Shown here in pieces: positions 36,610 through 46,082 of a stretch of 64,000 nt of DNA (position 1 is the stretch's first letter; each line of letters opens with the position of its first letter). This DNA comes from Acinetobacter gandensis. GTDB lineage: Bacteria; Pseudomonadota; Gammaproteobacteria; Pseudomonadales; Moraxellaceae. Location of the stretch: NCBI RefSeq assembly GCF_001678755.1, contig NZ_LZDS01000027.1, forward strand, positions 62,001 to 126,000, in the 5' to 3' direction. Made by a program: the position numbers and the translations under genes. The notes under the pieces are model-generated. The model was not told where the DNA came from. It made no database searches and saw only the letters and a list, made by a program, of their open reading frames with translations.

Positions 36610-38040
36610 ATGCAATCTCCCCCAGAACCTTCGCAGTCTTCATCTGCAGAGGGACATAGTCCATCGCTAAAAAGAGCGATGACGACTCGTCACCTCGTTA
36701 TGCTTTCTCTTGGCGGTGCCATTGGTACTGGCTTATTCATGGGTTCAGGTGAAGTAATTTCACAAGCCGGCCCACTCGGTGCAGTCCTTGCCTATATTAT
36801 TGGCGGCTTAATTGCCTATATGGTTATGCTCTGTTTAGGTGAATTGGCTGTACATTTACCTGTTTCAGGCTCCTTTGGTGCATTTGCAACGAACTATATT
36901 GGCCCAGGTACAGGTTATATGGTCTCGTGGATGTATTGGCTTGGCTGGTCTGCGACGCTTGGAACAGAATTCACCGCAGCCGCGATTCTTATGCAGGAGT
37001 GGTTTCCACAAACTTCAATTTGGTTATGGACACTAATCTTTGCTTCAGGGGTATTGTTCTCAAATTTAAGCTCTACACGTACTTTTGCTGAATCAGAGTT
37101 TTGGTTGTCGATGGTGAAAGTCGCAACTGTGCTGCTATTCATTATTCTTGGTTTTGCTTGCATCTTCGGTTTTGTACCTTTCCAAGGTTATGAATCTGCA
37201 CCGATGTTCCATAATTTAACTGAACACGGTTGGCTCCCAAATGGTTTATTTCCCCTGTTTGCAACTTTGCTGATTGTGAACTTTGCCTTTAATGGTACAG
37301 AAATGATCGGTATTGCTGCTGGCGAAACTGAAAATCCTGAAAAGAATGTACCGAAAGCCATTCATGCAGCCGTTTGGCGTCTCATCATTTTCTTTGTCGG
37401 CACAATCATTGTGATCAGCTCGTTATTAACCTACACCGATGCTGGCTTAAATGTAGGTGGTCATGGTGGTTTAAGTAGCAGTCCTTTTGTATCAGTTTTC
37501 AACCTGATGGGGATTCCATACGCGGAAGACTTTATTCGATTCGTCATTATTACAGCCTTACTTTCTACTGCGAACTCAGGCCTTTATGCTGCTTCACGCA
37601 TGATGTGGGCACTGTCTGCGCAAAAACAATTGCCACGCGTATTTGGTAAATTGAGCAAATCGGGTGTGCCTTACGTTGCTGTATTAGTTACCATGATCGG
37701 TGGCCTACCAGGCTTGCTTTCAGAGCAATTTGGCGCAGATGTGATCTTTAAAAACTTAATGGGTGTCGCGGCATTCACCATGGTCATCGTTTGGATGAGT
37801 ATTTGTTGGAGTCAGTTCAACTTCCGTCGCCAATGGCTCAAACAAGGTCATCGTGTATCTGAACTTAAATTCCGTACACCTTGGTTCCCATTGGTACCTA
37901 TTTTAGGTTTTGTTTGTTGTACTGCAACTGGCTTAAGTATGGCGGCAGACCCTGAAATGCTCTCTGGTTTCATCGGCTGCTTGCTGTTCATGGCAGCATG
38001 CTATGCAGGTTATTACTGGTTATACCATAATAAAAATTAA
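36610..38040 (+). CDS. APC-family amino-acid permease, MmuP-like (paralogue 1)
   Basis: 476-residue inner-membrane transporter with about 12 hydrophobic segments. It shows the family motif RHLVMLSLGGAIGTGLF near residue 28 and AFNGTEMIGIAAGETENPEKNVPKA near residue 230. It resembles E. coli MmuP (S-methylmethionine) and, less closely, LysP, in motif choice and C-terminal architecture. A closely similar gene lies 480 bases downstream, with a tRNA-Glu in between. The substrate is therefore only suggested: a methionine derivative or a basic or neutral amino acid. Confidence 0.85.
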   Translation: MQSPPEPSQSSSAEGHSPSLKRAMTTRHLVMLSLGGAIGTGLFMGSGEVISQAGPLGAVLAYIIGGLIAYMVMLCLGELAVHLPVSGSFGAFATNYIGPGTGYMVSWMYWLGWSATLGTEFTAAAILMQEWFPQTSIWLWTLIFASGVLFSNLSSTRTFAESEFWLSMVKVATVLLFIILGFACIFGFVPFQGYESAPMFHNLTEHGWLPNGLFPLFATLLIVNFAFNGTEMIGIAAGETENPEKNVPKAIHAAVWRLIIFFVGTIIVISSLLTYTDAGLNVGGHGGLSSSPFVSVFNLMGIPYAEDFIRFVIITALLSTANSGLYAASRMMWALSAQKQLPRVFGKLSKSGVPYVAVLVTMIGGLPGLLSEQFGADVIFKNLMGVAAFTMVIVWMSICWSQFNFRRQWLKQGHRVSELKFRTPWFPLVPILGFVCCTATGLSMAADPEMLSGFIGCLLFMAACYAGYYWLYHNKN

Positions 38041-38319
38041 TCTTATCTAAGCTTTTATTCAGTGAATCTGACCAATCTCAGGTTCACTTTTTAAATGGCA
38101 AATCCTCTGTTTGTACTATTTTTTTAATTCACTACATGATCGCTGCATATTTCTCATTTTATGAGAAAGCTAAAATTATTTATTGATACATCTAACTTAG
38201 ACCTTTTAAGGATTAAAAATTCAGTTTATGTGTATGAATAACAAACGAATAAATCGTATTTTTCAAAATTTCCTTTGACTCAGTCTCTATTTATCCATAA
38301 CATACAAGCACCTCAAAAC

Positions 38320-38395
38320 GTCCCTATCGTCTAGAGGCCTAGGACATCGCCCTTTCACGGCGGTAACCGGGGTTCGAATCCCCGTAGGGACGCCA
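38320..38395 (+). tRNA. tRNA-Glu(UUC), copy 2
   Basis: Identical in all 76 bases to copy 1, with encoded CCA. It lies between the two paralogous permease genes. The bases after it (CAATTCTTCT, then CAGCTCT) partly resemble those after copy 1. Confidence 0.97.
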
Positions 38396-38519
38396 ATTCT
38401 TCTGTCAGCTCTGACAAACAATCAGTTTATTTATCTATAAATTATATTAATTGATTGCAGAACAGTAACATTGTTCACTACAATTACTCGCTTCATTTCT
38501 TGATTTTTCCTTTTACTCT

Positions 38520-39938
38520 ATGCAGTCATCTCATTCTCCGAATGATGCTTCGCATCAGGGCAATTCTGCGCCGTTAAAACGCGCTATGAGTACTCGACAT
38601 CTGGTAATGATTTCGCTTGGCGGCGCAATCGGTACTGGTCTATTTTTAGGTTCGGGTGAAGTCATTGCACAAACGGGGCCTGTAGGTGCCATTCTTTCGT
38701 ATTTTTTAGGCGGTGTAATCGCCTACATGGTGATGCTTTGCTTAGGTGAGCTCGCTGTGCATATGCCTGAATCTGGCTCATTTGGCGCTTATGCTAAACG
38801 CTATATTGGTCCAGGCACAGGTTATACCATCACTTGGTTATATTGGCTGACATGGTCAGTTACCCTAGGAACTGAATTTACTGCTGCAGCACTGCTCATG
38901 CAGGAATGGTTCCCAGACAGTTCCATGTGGATGTGGACTTTAATCTTTGGTGCTTTTGTATTTAGCTTAAATATGATTTCAACCAAATGGTTTGCTGAAT
39001 CTGAATTCTGGTTAGCTTTGATTAAAGTAATCACCGTAGTTGCTTTTATCGTGCTCGGCTTAATGGCTATCTTTGGTTTTATTGGCTATCAAGGTCAAGA
39101 AACAGCACCGCTCTTTAGTAATCTTACCGCACAAGGTTGGTTCCCTGAAGGCTTGTTCCCAATTTTCACGACCATGTTAATTGTTAACTTTGCTTTCTCA
39201 GGTACTGAACTCATTGGTGTTGCTGCCGGTGAAACCAAAGACCCTGCTAAAAATGTACCGAAAGCGATTAACACAGCAATTTTCCGCTTGTTGATTTTCT
39301 TTGTGGGTACCATTGTGGTCGTTACTTGCTTATTACCACATCAAGAAGCAGGTCTTGGTGGTGATGGCGTCAGTAGCTCACCATTTGTTGCGGTATTCCA
39401 ACATATCGGTATTCCTTATGCTGAAGATGTAATCCGCTTTGTCATTATTACTGCGCTTTTATCTGCTGCGAACTCAGGACTATTTGCAGCATCACGCATG
39501 ATGTGGTCTTTGTCTTATAAGAAGCAATTACCAGCCGTGTTCTCTCGTGTAAATGCACGTGGTATTCCGTATGTTGCAGTGATTGTAACAATGATTGGTG
39601 GCTTACCAGGATTATTGTCTGAGCAATTTGCCCCTGAAACGATTTTCACTAATCTTTTAGGAATTGCTGCATTTACCATGGTTGTGGTTTGGATGAGTAT
39701 TTGCTTAAGTCAGTTTAACTTCCGTCGCCAATGGTATAAGGAAGGCAAAACTGCCAAAGATCTAGGCTTTGCCGCACCACTCTTCCCAATTGTTCCAATC
39801 CTTGGCTTCGTGTTCTGTTTCATTACCTGTATCAGTATGGTATTTGATCCAAGTATGCGTATTAGCTTCTTTGGTTGTTTGGCATTTATTGCTGTGTGTT
39901 ATGCCAGTTACTATACTTTCTACCACAACAAATCTTAA
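38520..39938 (+). CDS. APC-family amino-acid permease, MmuP-like (paralogue 2)
   Basis: 472-residue polytopic permease, clearly paralogous to the one at 36610. It shares RHLVMISLGGAIGTGLFLGSGEVI, YIGPGTGYTITWLYWLTWSVTLGTEF (given here in part), GTELIGVAAGETKDPAKNVPKA and LPGLLSEQF. Its motifs are slightly nearer E. coli MmuP than those of paralogue 1. No homocysteine methyltransferase gene (mmuM) is adjacent, so the S-methylmethionine assignment is tentative. It has its own terminator. Confidence 0.86.
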   Translation: MQSSHSPNDASHQGNSAPLKRAMSTRHLVMISLGGAIGTGLFLGSGEVIAQTGPVGAILSYFLGGVIAYMVMLCLGELAVHMPESGSFGAYAKRYIGPGTGYTITWLYWLTWSVTLGTEFTAAALLMQEWFPDSSMWMWTLIFGAFVFSLNMISTKWFAESEFWLALIKVITVVAFIVLGLMAIFGFIGYQGQETAPLFSNLTAQGWFPEGLFPIFTTMLIVNFAFSGTELIGVAAGETKDPAKNVPKAINTAIFRLLIFFVGTIVVVTCLLPHQEAGLGGDGVSSSPFVAVFQHIGIPYAEDVIRFVIITALLSAANSGLFAASRMMWSLSYKKQLPAVFSRVNARGIPYVAVIVTMIGGLPGLLSEQFAPETIFTNLLGIAAFTMVVVWMSICLSQFNFRRQWYKEGKTAKDLGFAAPLFPIVPILGFVFCFITCISMVFDPSMRISFFGCLAFIAVCYASYYTFYHNKS

Positions 39939-39955
39939 TTTGATTTGAGTTTTAC

Positions 39956-39983
39956 AAAGAGCAACTTCGGTTGCTCTTTTTTT
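39956..39983 (+). terminator. terminator after permease 2
   Basis: AAAGAGCAAC-TTCG-GTTGCTCTTT followed by a T-run: a classic UUCG-capped hairpin. Confidence 0.9.
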
Positions 39984-40037
39984 ATCACTATACTGCAAGG
40001 GAAACATCAATACATTAAGCATCCCATGAGGTGCACT

Positions 40038-40942
40038 ATGAATGTTATCTTTATCCATGGCATGAATCAGCAACAGCAGACAGCCGCATCGTTACAACAA
40101 CATTGGCTAGACATTTTAGAACAAGGTTTAATTCAAGCGCATCAGCAGGCAGCATTTCCATACTTCAAAAAAATGCTCACATGCCTTTTTATGGAGACTT
40201 ACTCACGCGCTATCATTTAGAAAACACATTAAATGCAAGTACGCTTATGCCTCAGGTCTGGTCTCATTTGCCCTTTTTCCATCCTACGCACCCACTAAAA
40301 CAAACCAAGATAATTAACAATAATGAAAATATTAAAAAGAGCATTTTCTACTCAAAAATCTTTGATGCTTTAAAATTTAGCCCGACCTTAAAAACTTTCT
40401 CAGCCCAAAGCAAAGACTTAGTACTGCATGATTTTTCATTTGTGCTGAATTACTTTCCCAAACTTCATGCGAGCTTACTGCACAAATTTTTAGTTGAAAC
40501 ATATTTATATTTATCCAACCCACATTTTATTCATGCGGTGCATACACGTATCCATGAGCAATTACACAATCATAAAACATCAGTGATTGTGGCTCATTCC
40601 CTAGGTTCGGTCATTGCATATCATTTTTTACTGCTTCATCCTGAACTTAAAATTCAACGTTTTATAAGTTTAGGCTCACCTTTAGCTTTTCGCGTGATCC
40701 AAACGTATTTTCCACAGCCGCTTCAACATCCTGATGCAATTTTAGGCGATTGGATAAATTTTTATTCACATGATGATTTTCTCAGCAGCTTCCCACTCAT
40801 AAAACCAACTTTTGATTTTAAACCCGCAATTATCAACCATCAAATTCGGACAGATATTCATCATCCACATGATATTCAAAATTATTTACAACATCCTGAA
40901 GTGATCCAAGCACTCTTAGATACGATTAAAAATTCAGCATAA
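40038..40942 (+). pseudogene. frameshifted alpha/beta-hydrolase
   Basis: An ATG at 40038 with GAGG 6 bases upstream opens MNVIFIHGMNQQQQTAA, the oxyanion strand of a lipase-like hydrolase, but that frame ends soon after a seven-A run at 40167–40173. The other frame carries the rest: MPFYGDLLTRY, the nucleophile elbow VIVAHSLGSVIAYHF, FISLGSPLAF, and a C-terminal part with SHDD and His residues. One extra A in the run would restore a single protein of about 300 residues. It could be a genuine pseudogene, a phase-variable gene or a sequencing error. Confidence 0.8.
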
Positions 40943-41074
40943 AATCTGTATTTTTCAAACAAATTTATCAAATTGTTTTAAATTTATGCACTCAACACGG
41001 AAAAGCTAAATTATTTGTGGAAAAGCGTTTGACACCCCCTGATTTTCAACCTAATATACGCCCACCTCTGAAAC

Positions 41075-41150
41075 GTCCCTATCGTCTAGAGGCCTAGGAC
41101 ATCGCCCTTTCACGGCGGTAACCGGGGTTCGAATCCCCGTAGGGACGCCA
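41075..41150 (+). tRNA. tRNA-Glu(UUC), copy 3
   Basis: Identical 76-base gene with encoded CCA and anticodon TTC; first of three in a tight cluster, 23 bases before copy 4. The expected promoter lies in the A+T-rich stretch before 41075. Confidence 0.97.
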
Positions 41151-41173
41151 ATTTTCAGAAGTAGATTTTTTAA

Positions 41174-41249
41174 GTCCCTATCGTCTAGAGGCCTAGGACA
41201 TCGCCCTTTCACGGCGGTAACCGGGGTTCGAATCCCCGTAGGGACGCCA
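41174..41249 (+). tRNA. tRNA-Glu(UUC), copy 4
   Basis: Identical 76-base gene with encoded CCA, between copies 3 and 5. It is probably processed from one precursor with them. Confidence 0.97.
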
Positions 41250-41294
41250 TTACTTCAAACTTAAAGTAACGGTTTAAAATTTATTTTCTGTACT

Positions 41295-41370
41295 GTCCCT
41301 ATCGTCTAGAGGCCTAGGACATCGCCCTTTCACGGCGGTAACCGGGGTTCGAATCCCCGTAGGGACGCCA
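41295..41370 (+). tRNA. tRNA-Glu(UUC), copy 5
   Basis: Identical 76-base gene with encoded CCA; last of the cluster, 45 bases after copy 4. A strong hairpin terminator follows at 41394. Confidence 0.97.
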
Positions 41371-41393
41371 TATTTAAGATGGCAACATCTGAT

Positions 41394-41428
41394 AAAAAAG
41401 CCCAAGCATTTAAGACTTGGGCTTTTTT
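41394..41428. terminator. bidirectional terminator of tRNA-Glu cluster and YiiX-like gene
   Basis: AAAAAAGCCCAAG / CTTGGGCTTTTTT with a 9-base loop serves the tRNA transcript (+) and the converging hydrolase gene (-). Confidence 0.9.
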
Positions 41429-41434
41429 ATGGCT

Positions 41435-42034
41435 TTAATTGCTAAAAACTTGCTGTAAATATTTCGACTCATAAATGGCTTTGGGCGCAATCACTGTTTC
41501 ATTCAATGGAACTTGTTGTCCATAACGCTGCTGCATCAGTTTTTGTACTGAAGCTTGTTTTAAATCAAATTGTTTTAAATGTTGTAGCGGTGCAAGTTGT
41601 ATTCCCAAAGCATCATCATACGCTTTCCAAATAATTTCAGAACAATAGATGGCTCGGTTTGACCATTCAAAATAAATATCATACGGTCGCCCCAGATACT
41701 GCTCAGCATTCTTCACTAACTTTTGTTTTTGCTGAGTGTTTAAAGAAGATTTCATTCTTTTCACCACATAATGCCCTTTTACACCACGCGCAATCCATTT
41801 ATTTAGTGGTGTATATTGCACAGGTTGTATCGCCTCCAAGGCCCAAGTTTTTCCATCTTTATTCACAATCATCCCCATATGACTATAGGGTGAATGAGTC
41901 GCTTGCTGAATGACTAAACTTTGCTGCGATTTAGAAATATGAAAAATAATATCCCCAGTTTGAAACTGAGGATGTGCAAATAAAAGCGAACTAAACGTGG
42001 AAAGGACAAATAATAGAAAAAATCTGATTGGCAT
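41435..42034 (-). CDS. YiiX/YebB-like NlpC/P60-type cysteine hydrolase, exported
   Basis: 199 residues from the ATG at 42034, which begins a good signal peptide (MPIRFFLLFVLSTFSSLLFA). Circularly permuted NlpC/P60 fold motifs are seen: QTGDIIFHISKSQQS, the catalytic His in SPYSHMGMIV and the catalytic Cys in AIYCSEIIWKAYDDALG. Such proteins act as periplasmic or lipid-linked thiol hydrolases; the substrate is unknown. A longer in-frame start at 42082 would put 16 residues before the signal peptide and has no ribosome site. Confidence 0.85.
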   Translation of the reverse strand: MPIRFFLLFVLSTFSSLLFAHPQFQTGDIIFHISKSQQSLVIQQATHSPYSHMGMIVNKDGKTWALEAIQPVQYTPLNKWIARGVKGHYVVKRMKSSLNTQQKQKLVKNAEQYLGRPYDIYFEWSNRAIYCSEIIWKAYDDALGIQLAPLQHLKQFDLKQASVQKLMQQRYGQQVPLNETVIAPKAIYESKYLQQVFSN

Positions 42035-42138
42035 TCTGTTTTTATCATCATGGCTTAAAATGGAATGATCACCCCAACTCAAGTTGTGATCATTCCTAAA
42101 TTAACATCTGTAGGCAAATCTTAAAATGATTAAACCAG

Positions 42139-43383
42139 CTAAGCTGACTTACGTGAATTTACCTGCCCTTTAATGACCGCTGTTAAATTACCTTTAAGAT
42201 ATTTAAAGAATACTTTAAGCGGAGATAGTTTAGGATTTGGCTGTTTACCTTCACCAATCGATTTAAACTGAGCCGCATACCAAATAATTTCCATGATGGC
42301 CATTTTATCAATCATAGGAATGCCCGTTTTAATTTTGTCTACGCCATAGCGGACATCCTGCCCCGCCAATAGACGATCAGCTAAGTCTACCTCCACTGCA
42401 AATGGGCGTGCAATCCCGACAAAGTCACATGCGCCACTGTCTAATGCTGCATTCATGCCTGTAACCGTTCTAAAGCCACCCGTCACCATCAAGGCACACT
42501 TCACTTCTTGACGAATATTAGCAGCGAAGTCGAGGAAATAAGCTTCACGTGCAATGGTACTGGCTTTACGCTTATCTTCTTTCGCACCGGCCATGGCAGG
42601 AGCTTCATAAGTCCCCCCCGATACCTCAATCATATCAATACCAGCAGCATCAACAGCCTTAAAGACATCAATCACATCTTGTTCTGAAATACCACCACGC
42701 TGAAAGTCAGCAGAATTTAATTTAACTGAGATAATAAAATCGCCTGAAGTTGCTGTGCGCACAGCTTTATAAACTTCAAGCAAAAAACGCATTCGGTTTT
42801 CATTCGAACCGCCCCATTGGTCTTGACGCTTATTGGTTAAAGGTGAGAGGAACTGACTAATCAAATAACCATGTGCACCATGGAGTTGAACACCTTCAAA
42901 TCCGGCCTTTTCACATAGCTTTGCTGCTGTTGCAAAACGTTGGATAATATCGAAAATTTCATCCTCACGTAATTCACGTGGTGTACCAAAAGTGGTTGCT
43001 AGCATCGGACTAAATGGTACCGCTGATGGTGCTACAGTTTCTCGATTTAATCCTTTCGGACATTGACGACCTGGATGCGACAGTTGAACCAATTGCACCA
43101 TGCCGTGCTTCTTGCCTAGCTCAGCCCACTGTGTTAACTGTGCTAAATCTCGCTCAGTTTCAGCGACAACAACCCCAGGCTCATTTTTAGCACGAAAATC
43201 CACCATGACATTACCCGTAATGGCACAGCCTAAACCACCCTTCGCCCAAGCTTCATATAACCCAAAATGTAAGTGATTGGGTTGGCCTGCGGTATTGGCC
43301 AATGCTTCACTCATTGCACCTTTGATGATGCGATTTTTAAATGTGGTATTACGAATTTTAAAGCTTTCAGCTAAATGGCTCAT
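42139..43383 (-). CDS. NADH:flavin oxidoreductase, old-yellow-enzyme family
   Basis: 414 residues from the ATG at 43383. A single FMN-binding TIM barrel has FKNRIIKGAMSEA, VQLSHPGRQCP, AGFEGVQLHGAHGYLISQFLSP and NKRQDQWGGSNENRMRF. Unlike FadH it has no Fe-S or FAD/NADPH domains, so it should act as an ene-reductase-type enzyme. The substrate cannot be inferred. The last 60 residues form a non-barrel extension (IPMIDKMAIMEIIWYAAQ…). It stands alone between the YiiX-like gene and the ABC importer. Confidence 0.9.
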   Translation of the reverse strand: MSHLAESFKIRNTTFKNRIIKGAMSEALANTAGQPNHLHFGLYEAWAKGGLGCAITGNVMVDFRAKNEPGVVVAETERDLAQLTQWAELGKKHGMVQLVQLSHPGRQCPKGLNRETVAPSAVPFSPMLATTFGTPRELREDEIFDIIQRFATAAKLCEKAGFEGVQLHGAHGYLISQFLSPLTNKRQDQWGGSNENRMRFLLEVYKAVRTATSGDFIISVKLNSADFQRGGISEQDVIDVFKAVDAAGIDMIEVSGGTYEAPAMAGAKEDKRKASTIAREAYFLDFAANIRQEVKCALMVTGGFRTVTGMNAALDSGACDFVGIARPFAVEVDLADRLLAGQDVRYGVDKIKTGIPMIDKMAIMEIIWYAAQFKSIGEGKQPNPKLSPLKVFFKYLKGNLTAVIKGQVNSRKSA

Positions 43384-43495
43384 GGCAATGTCCAAAATGA
43401 AATAATAAGTCCTGAATATTTACTCTAATTATTATTTTCTAAAGGTCAAGGATATTTTGACAATGACACTTGTCAAAATATCCATAAGTTTGATT

Positions 43496-45094
43496 TTAGT
43501 ATTGGCTGGCTTCAATTAACTTACGTGTGTAATCGGTTTGCGGATGCGCAAACAGATCTGTAGTATTTTGAAACTCCAGCACTTGAGCATGACGTAAGAC
43601 CAAGACTTTTTGGCAGAGCGCTCTGACCACTTGCAAATCATGACTGATAAATAAATAGCTGATGTTAAATTCTTGCTGTAAACGTCGCAGCAGTTTAACA
43701 ATCGAACGCTGTGTAGTTCGATCCAACGCCGAAGTCGGTTCATCTAAAATCAGCAGCTTAGGTCGTAGCACCAATGCGCGCGCTAAGGCAATACGTTGCC
43801 GTTGCCCACCTGAAAGTTCATGCGGATAACGCTGTTTAAATGAAATTGGCAGCTCCACTTTTTCTAAAGCTTCATCAATACATTGACCAATTTCAACTGC
43901 CGATAACTGCTTTAACGCCAGACCCTCACCAATGGTTTGTTCAACATTTAAACGTGGATTCAGACTACTAAATGGATCTTGGAAGACAATTTGAAATTTA
44001 CTCCGTAAAGGTCGCAATTGTTTTTCAGACAAATGATTTATGGATTGGCCTTGAAGGAAGATATCACCATCACTTTCAATTAAACGGGCAATGGCAAGGG
44101 CTAAAGCGCTTTTACCCGAACCACTCTCCCCGACAATACCAATGGATTCCCCTTCAGCCACACTCAAATCTAAAGGTTCAACAGCAACCACATAATTTTT
44201 TATTCGATTGAGCAAGCCCTGTTTAATCGGGAATTTCACCCCAACTTGTTTCAACTGTAAAACGGTCTGTTCTGAATGCGTCTGAATCACTTCACCAAAA
44301 TCATGGTCCAATAAACTACGCGTATACGCTTGTTTCGGTTGCTGAAAAATATCCTGTACTGAACCCTGTTCTTCGACAATGCCTTGATTCATGACAATCA
44401 CCTGATCGGCATAGCGTTTGACTAAGTTTAGATCGTGGCTAATCAGAATTATCGCCATGTTGCGCTGCTGCTGTAAGGATTTAAGCAGGTTTAAAATTTG
44501 CGCCTGCAAAGTCACATCCAAAGCGGTGGTCGGTTCATCAGCAATTAATATCTCAGGATCAAGTGCCAATGCCATCGCAATCATCACCCGTTGACGCTGC
44601 CCACCTGAAAGTTCGTGTGGATATCGACGCAATTTTTCTTCAGGTTCAGGAATACCGACATCTGTTAATAATTCGATGACTCGTTGTCGCGTTTTGGCTT
44701 TAGACCACCCTTGCAACAGCAAAGTTTCACCAATGATTTTTTCCACTCGATGCAAGGGATTCAGCGCGGTCATCGGCTCCTGAAAAATCATAGCAATCTT
44801 TTGCCCCCGAATCTTGCGATGCTGTGCACTACTCAAACCAAGCAATGCCTGCCCCTCAAATTGCACATTGCCTTGAATACGTAAATTGCGCGGCAGCAAG
44901 CCTAAAATAGCGAGGCTGCTGATGGATTTCCCGGAACCACTTTCCCCGACAATCGCTAGCGTTTCACCGGCATGCAAACGAAAGTTCAGATCTTGCACCA
45001 AAACCTGCTGCTGATGTGCAATGTTTAAATGCTCAACACAGAGTACTTCTTGATATGCATCATTCTTATTATTGGCGTCTTGGATCGAATGCAT
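43496..45094 (-). CDS. yejF: peptide ABC importer ATPase YejF (two ATPase domains)
   Basis: 532-residue fused ATPase with two complete ABC domains. The first has GESGSGKSISSLA, the signature LSGGQRQRV and Walker B ILIADEP. The second has GESGSGKSALALA, LSGGQRQRI and LLILDEP. It energises uptake of oligopeptides; E. coli YejABEF imports microcin C. The ATG at 45094 has a strong GGGGAGG site and overlaps yejE by 26 bases; an ATG at 45115 has none. Fourth gene of the operon. Confidence 0.93.
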   Translation of the reverse strand: MHSIQDANNKNDAYQEVLCVEHLNIAHQQQVLVQDLNFRLHAGETLAIVGESGSGKSISSLAILGLLPRNLRIQGNVQFEGQALLGLSSAQHRKIRGQKIAMIFQEPMTALNPLHRVEKIIGETLLLQGWSKAKTRQRVIELLTDVGIPEPEEKLRRYPHELSGGQRQRVMIAMALALDPEILIADEPTTALDVTLQAQILNLLKSLQQQRNMAIILISHDLNLVKRYADQVIVMNQGIVEEQGSVQDIFQQPKQAYTRSLLDHDFGEVIQTHSEQTVLQLKQVGVKFPIKQGLLNRIKNYVVAVEPLDLSVAEGESIGIVGESGSGKSALALAIARLIESDGDIFLQGQSINHLSEKQLRPLRSKFQIVFQDPFSSLNPRLNVEQTIGEGLALKQLSAVEIGQCIDEALEKVELPISFKQRYPHELSGGQRQRIALARALVLRPKLLILDEPTSALDRTTQRSIVKLLRRLQQEFNISYLFISHDLQVVRALCQKVLVLRHAQVLEFQNTTDLFAHPQTDYTRKLIEASQY

Positions 45095-46082
45095 CTCGAG
45101 TCGCCTCCCCAACATAAATCAATAAAGACAGCACGATGGTTAAAGTAAAGAAACCCGATAAAGCTAGCCAAGGCGCGCTCAAGTTATTTTTACCTTGAAG
45201 TAATAATTCACCTAAAGATGCCGCATCTGGCGGTAAGCCATATCCCAAGAAATCCAAAGCAGTCAGTGCAGTAATATTTGCAGTTAACATGAAGGGGAAT
45301 TGCGACAAACTGGAACTCACAGCATTTGGTAAAATATGCCTGAACATGATAGTGCGATCGGTCACCCCCAAACTGCGGGCTGCACGGACATAATCAAAAT
45401 TTCGCGCACGCAAAAATTCCGCACGCACCAATCCCACCAAGGTTGGCCAGCCAAAAAGCAGCATAATCACAAAAAGCCAATATACGCTTGGAGTAAACAT
45501 GCTGACCAAAATCATCACCATGAACAACATCGGCAAACCGCCCCAGACTTCCAATATGCGCTGTCCAATCAGATCCACCCAACCGCCGTAATAGCCTTGC
45601 ACAGCACCGACCATGATGCCCAATATCGCAGAGGCAATCGTCAACGCAAAACCAAATAATAAAGACACCCGTAAACCATAAAGAATACGCGCCAACACAT
45701 CGCGTCCTTGGTCATCCGTACCCAACCAGTTTTGTGCAGTCGGTGCAGATGGCACAGGTACTGCCAATTCTAAATTTGGGGTTTGGTAGGAAAATTTAAT
45801 CAGCGGCCAGACCGCCCAACCTTTATCGTTAATCAGCTGTTGAACGACTGGATCTTTATAATCTGCTTCGGTTTCAAACACTCCACCAAACGTGGTTTCT
45901 GGATAGGTCTTGAGAACCGGCATATAGAGGGATTGATCGTACTTGACTAACAAAGGCTTATCATTAGCAATCAATTCTGCTGCCAAGGACAAAACAAAAA
46001 TCAGGGCAAAAACAATAAAGCAGCCAAACCCAAGTTTATTTTCTTTAAATCGTTGTAAACGTGCTTGCATAATTGGAGACAT
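45069..46082 (-). CDS. yejE: ABC importer permease YejE
   Basis: 337-residue inner-membrane permease of the DppC/OppC type, with a periplasmic insert after the first membrane helix. It has the EAA loop region RAEFLRARNFDYVRAARSLGVTDRTIMFRHILPNA (given in parts), plus a final membrane helix and the usual DPRRQ end. It overlaps the yejB stop by one base (TAATG), so it is translationally coupled. Confidence 0.93.
   Translation of the reverse strand: MSPIMQARLQRFKENKLGFGCFIVFALIFVLSLAAELIANDKPLLVKYDQSLYMPVLKTYPETTFGGVFETEADYKDPVVQQLINDKGWAVWPLIKFSYQTPNLELAVPVPSAPTAQNWLGTDDQGRDVLARILYGLRVSLLFGFALTIASAILGIMVGAVQGYYGGWVDLIGQRILEVWGGLPMLFMVMILVSMFTPSVYWLFVIMLLFGWPTLVGLVRAEFLRARNFDYVRAARSLGVTDRTIMFRHILPNAVSSSLSQFPFMLTANITALTALDFLGYGLPPDAASLGELLLQGKNNLSAPWLALSGFFTLTIVLSLLIYVGEATRDAFDPRRQ

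Noticed and set aside
40031..40170. Treating the GTG at 40031 as the true start of the hydrolase
   Set aside because: The N-terminus in that frame has no hydrolase motif, while the ATG at 40038 in the other frame has a good ribosome site and the oxyanion strand, so a frameshift is the better reading.
41075..41370. Regular repeats that could suggest a CRISPR array
   Set aside because: The 76-base repeats fold as tRNA-Glu with encoded CCA; spacers are of unequal length. No CRISPR or cas gene is seen in the window.
45336..45659. 107-codon plus-strand frame opposite yejE
   Set aside because: His/Gln-rich antisense shadow of a membrane permease, without a ribosome site.
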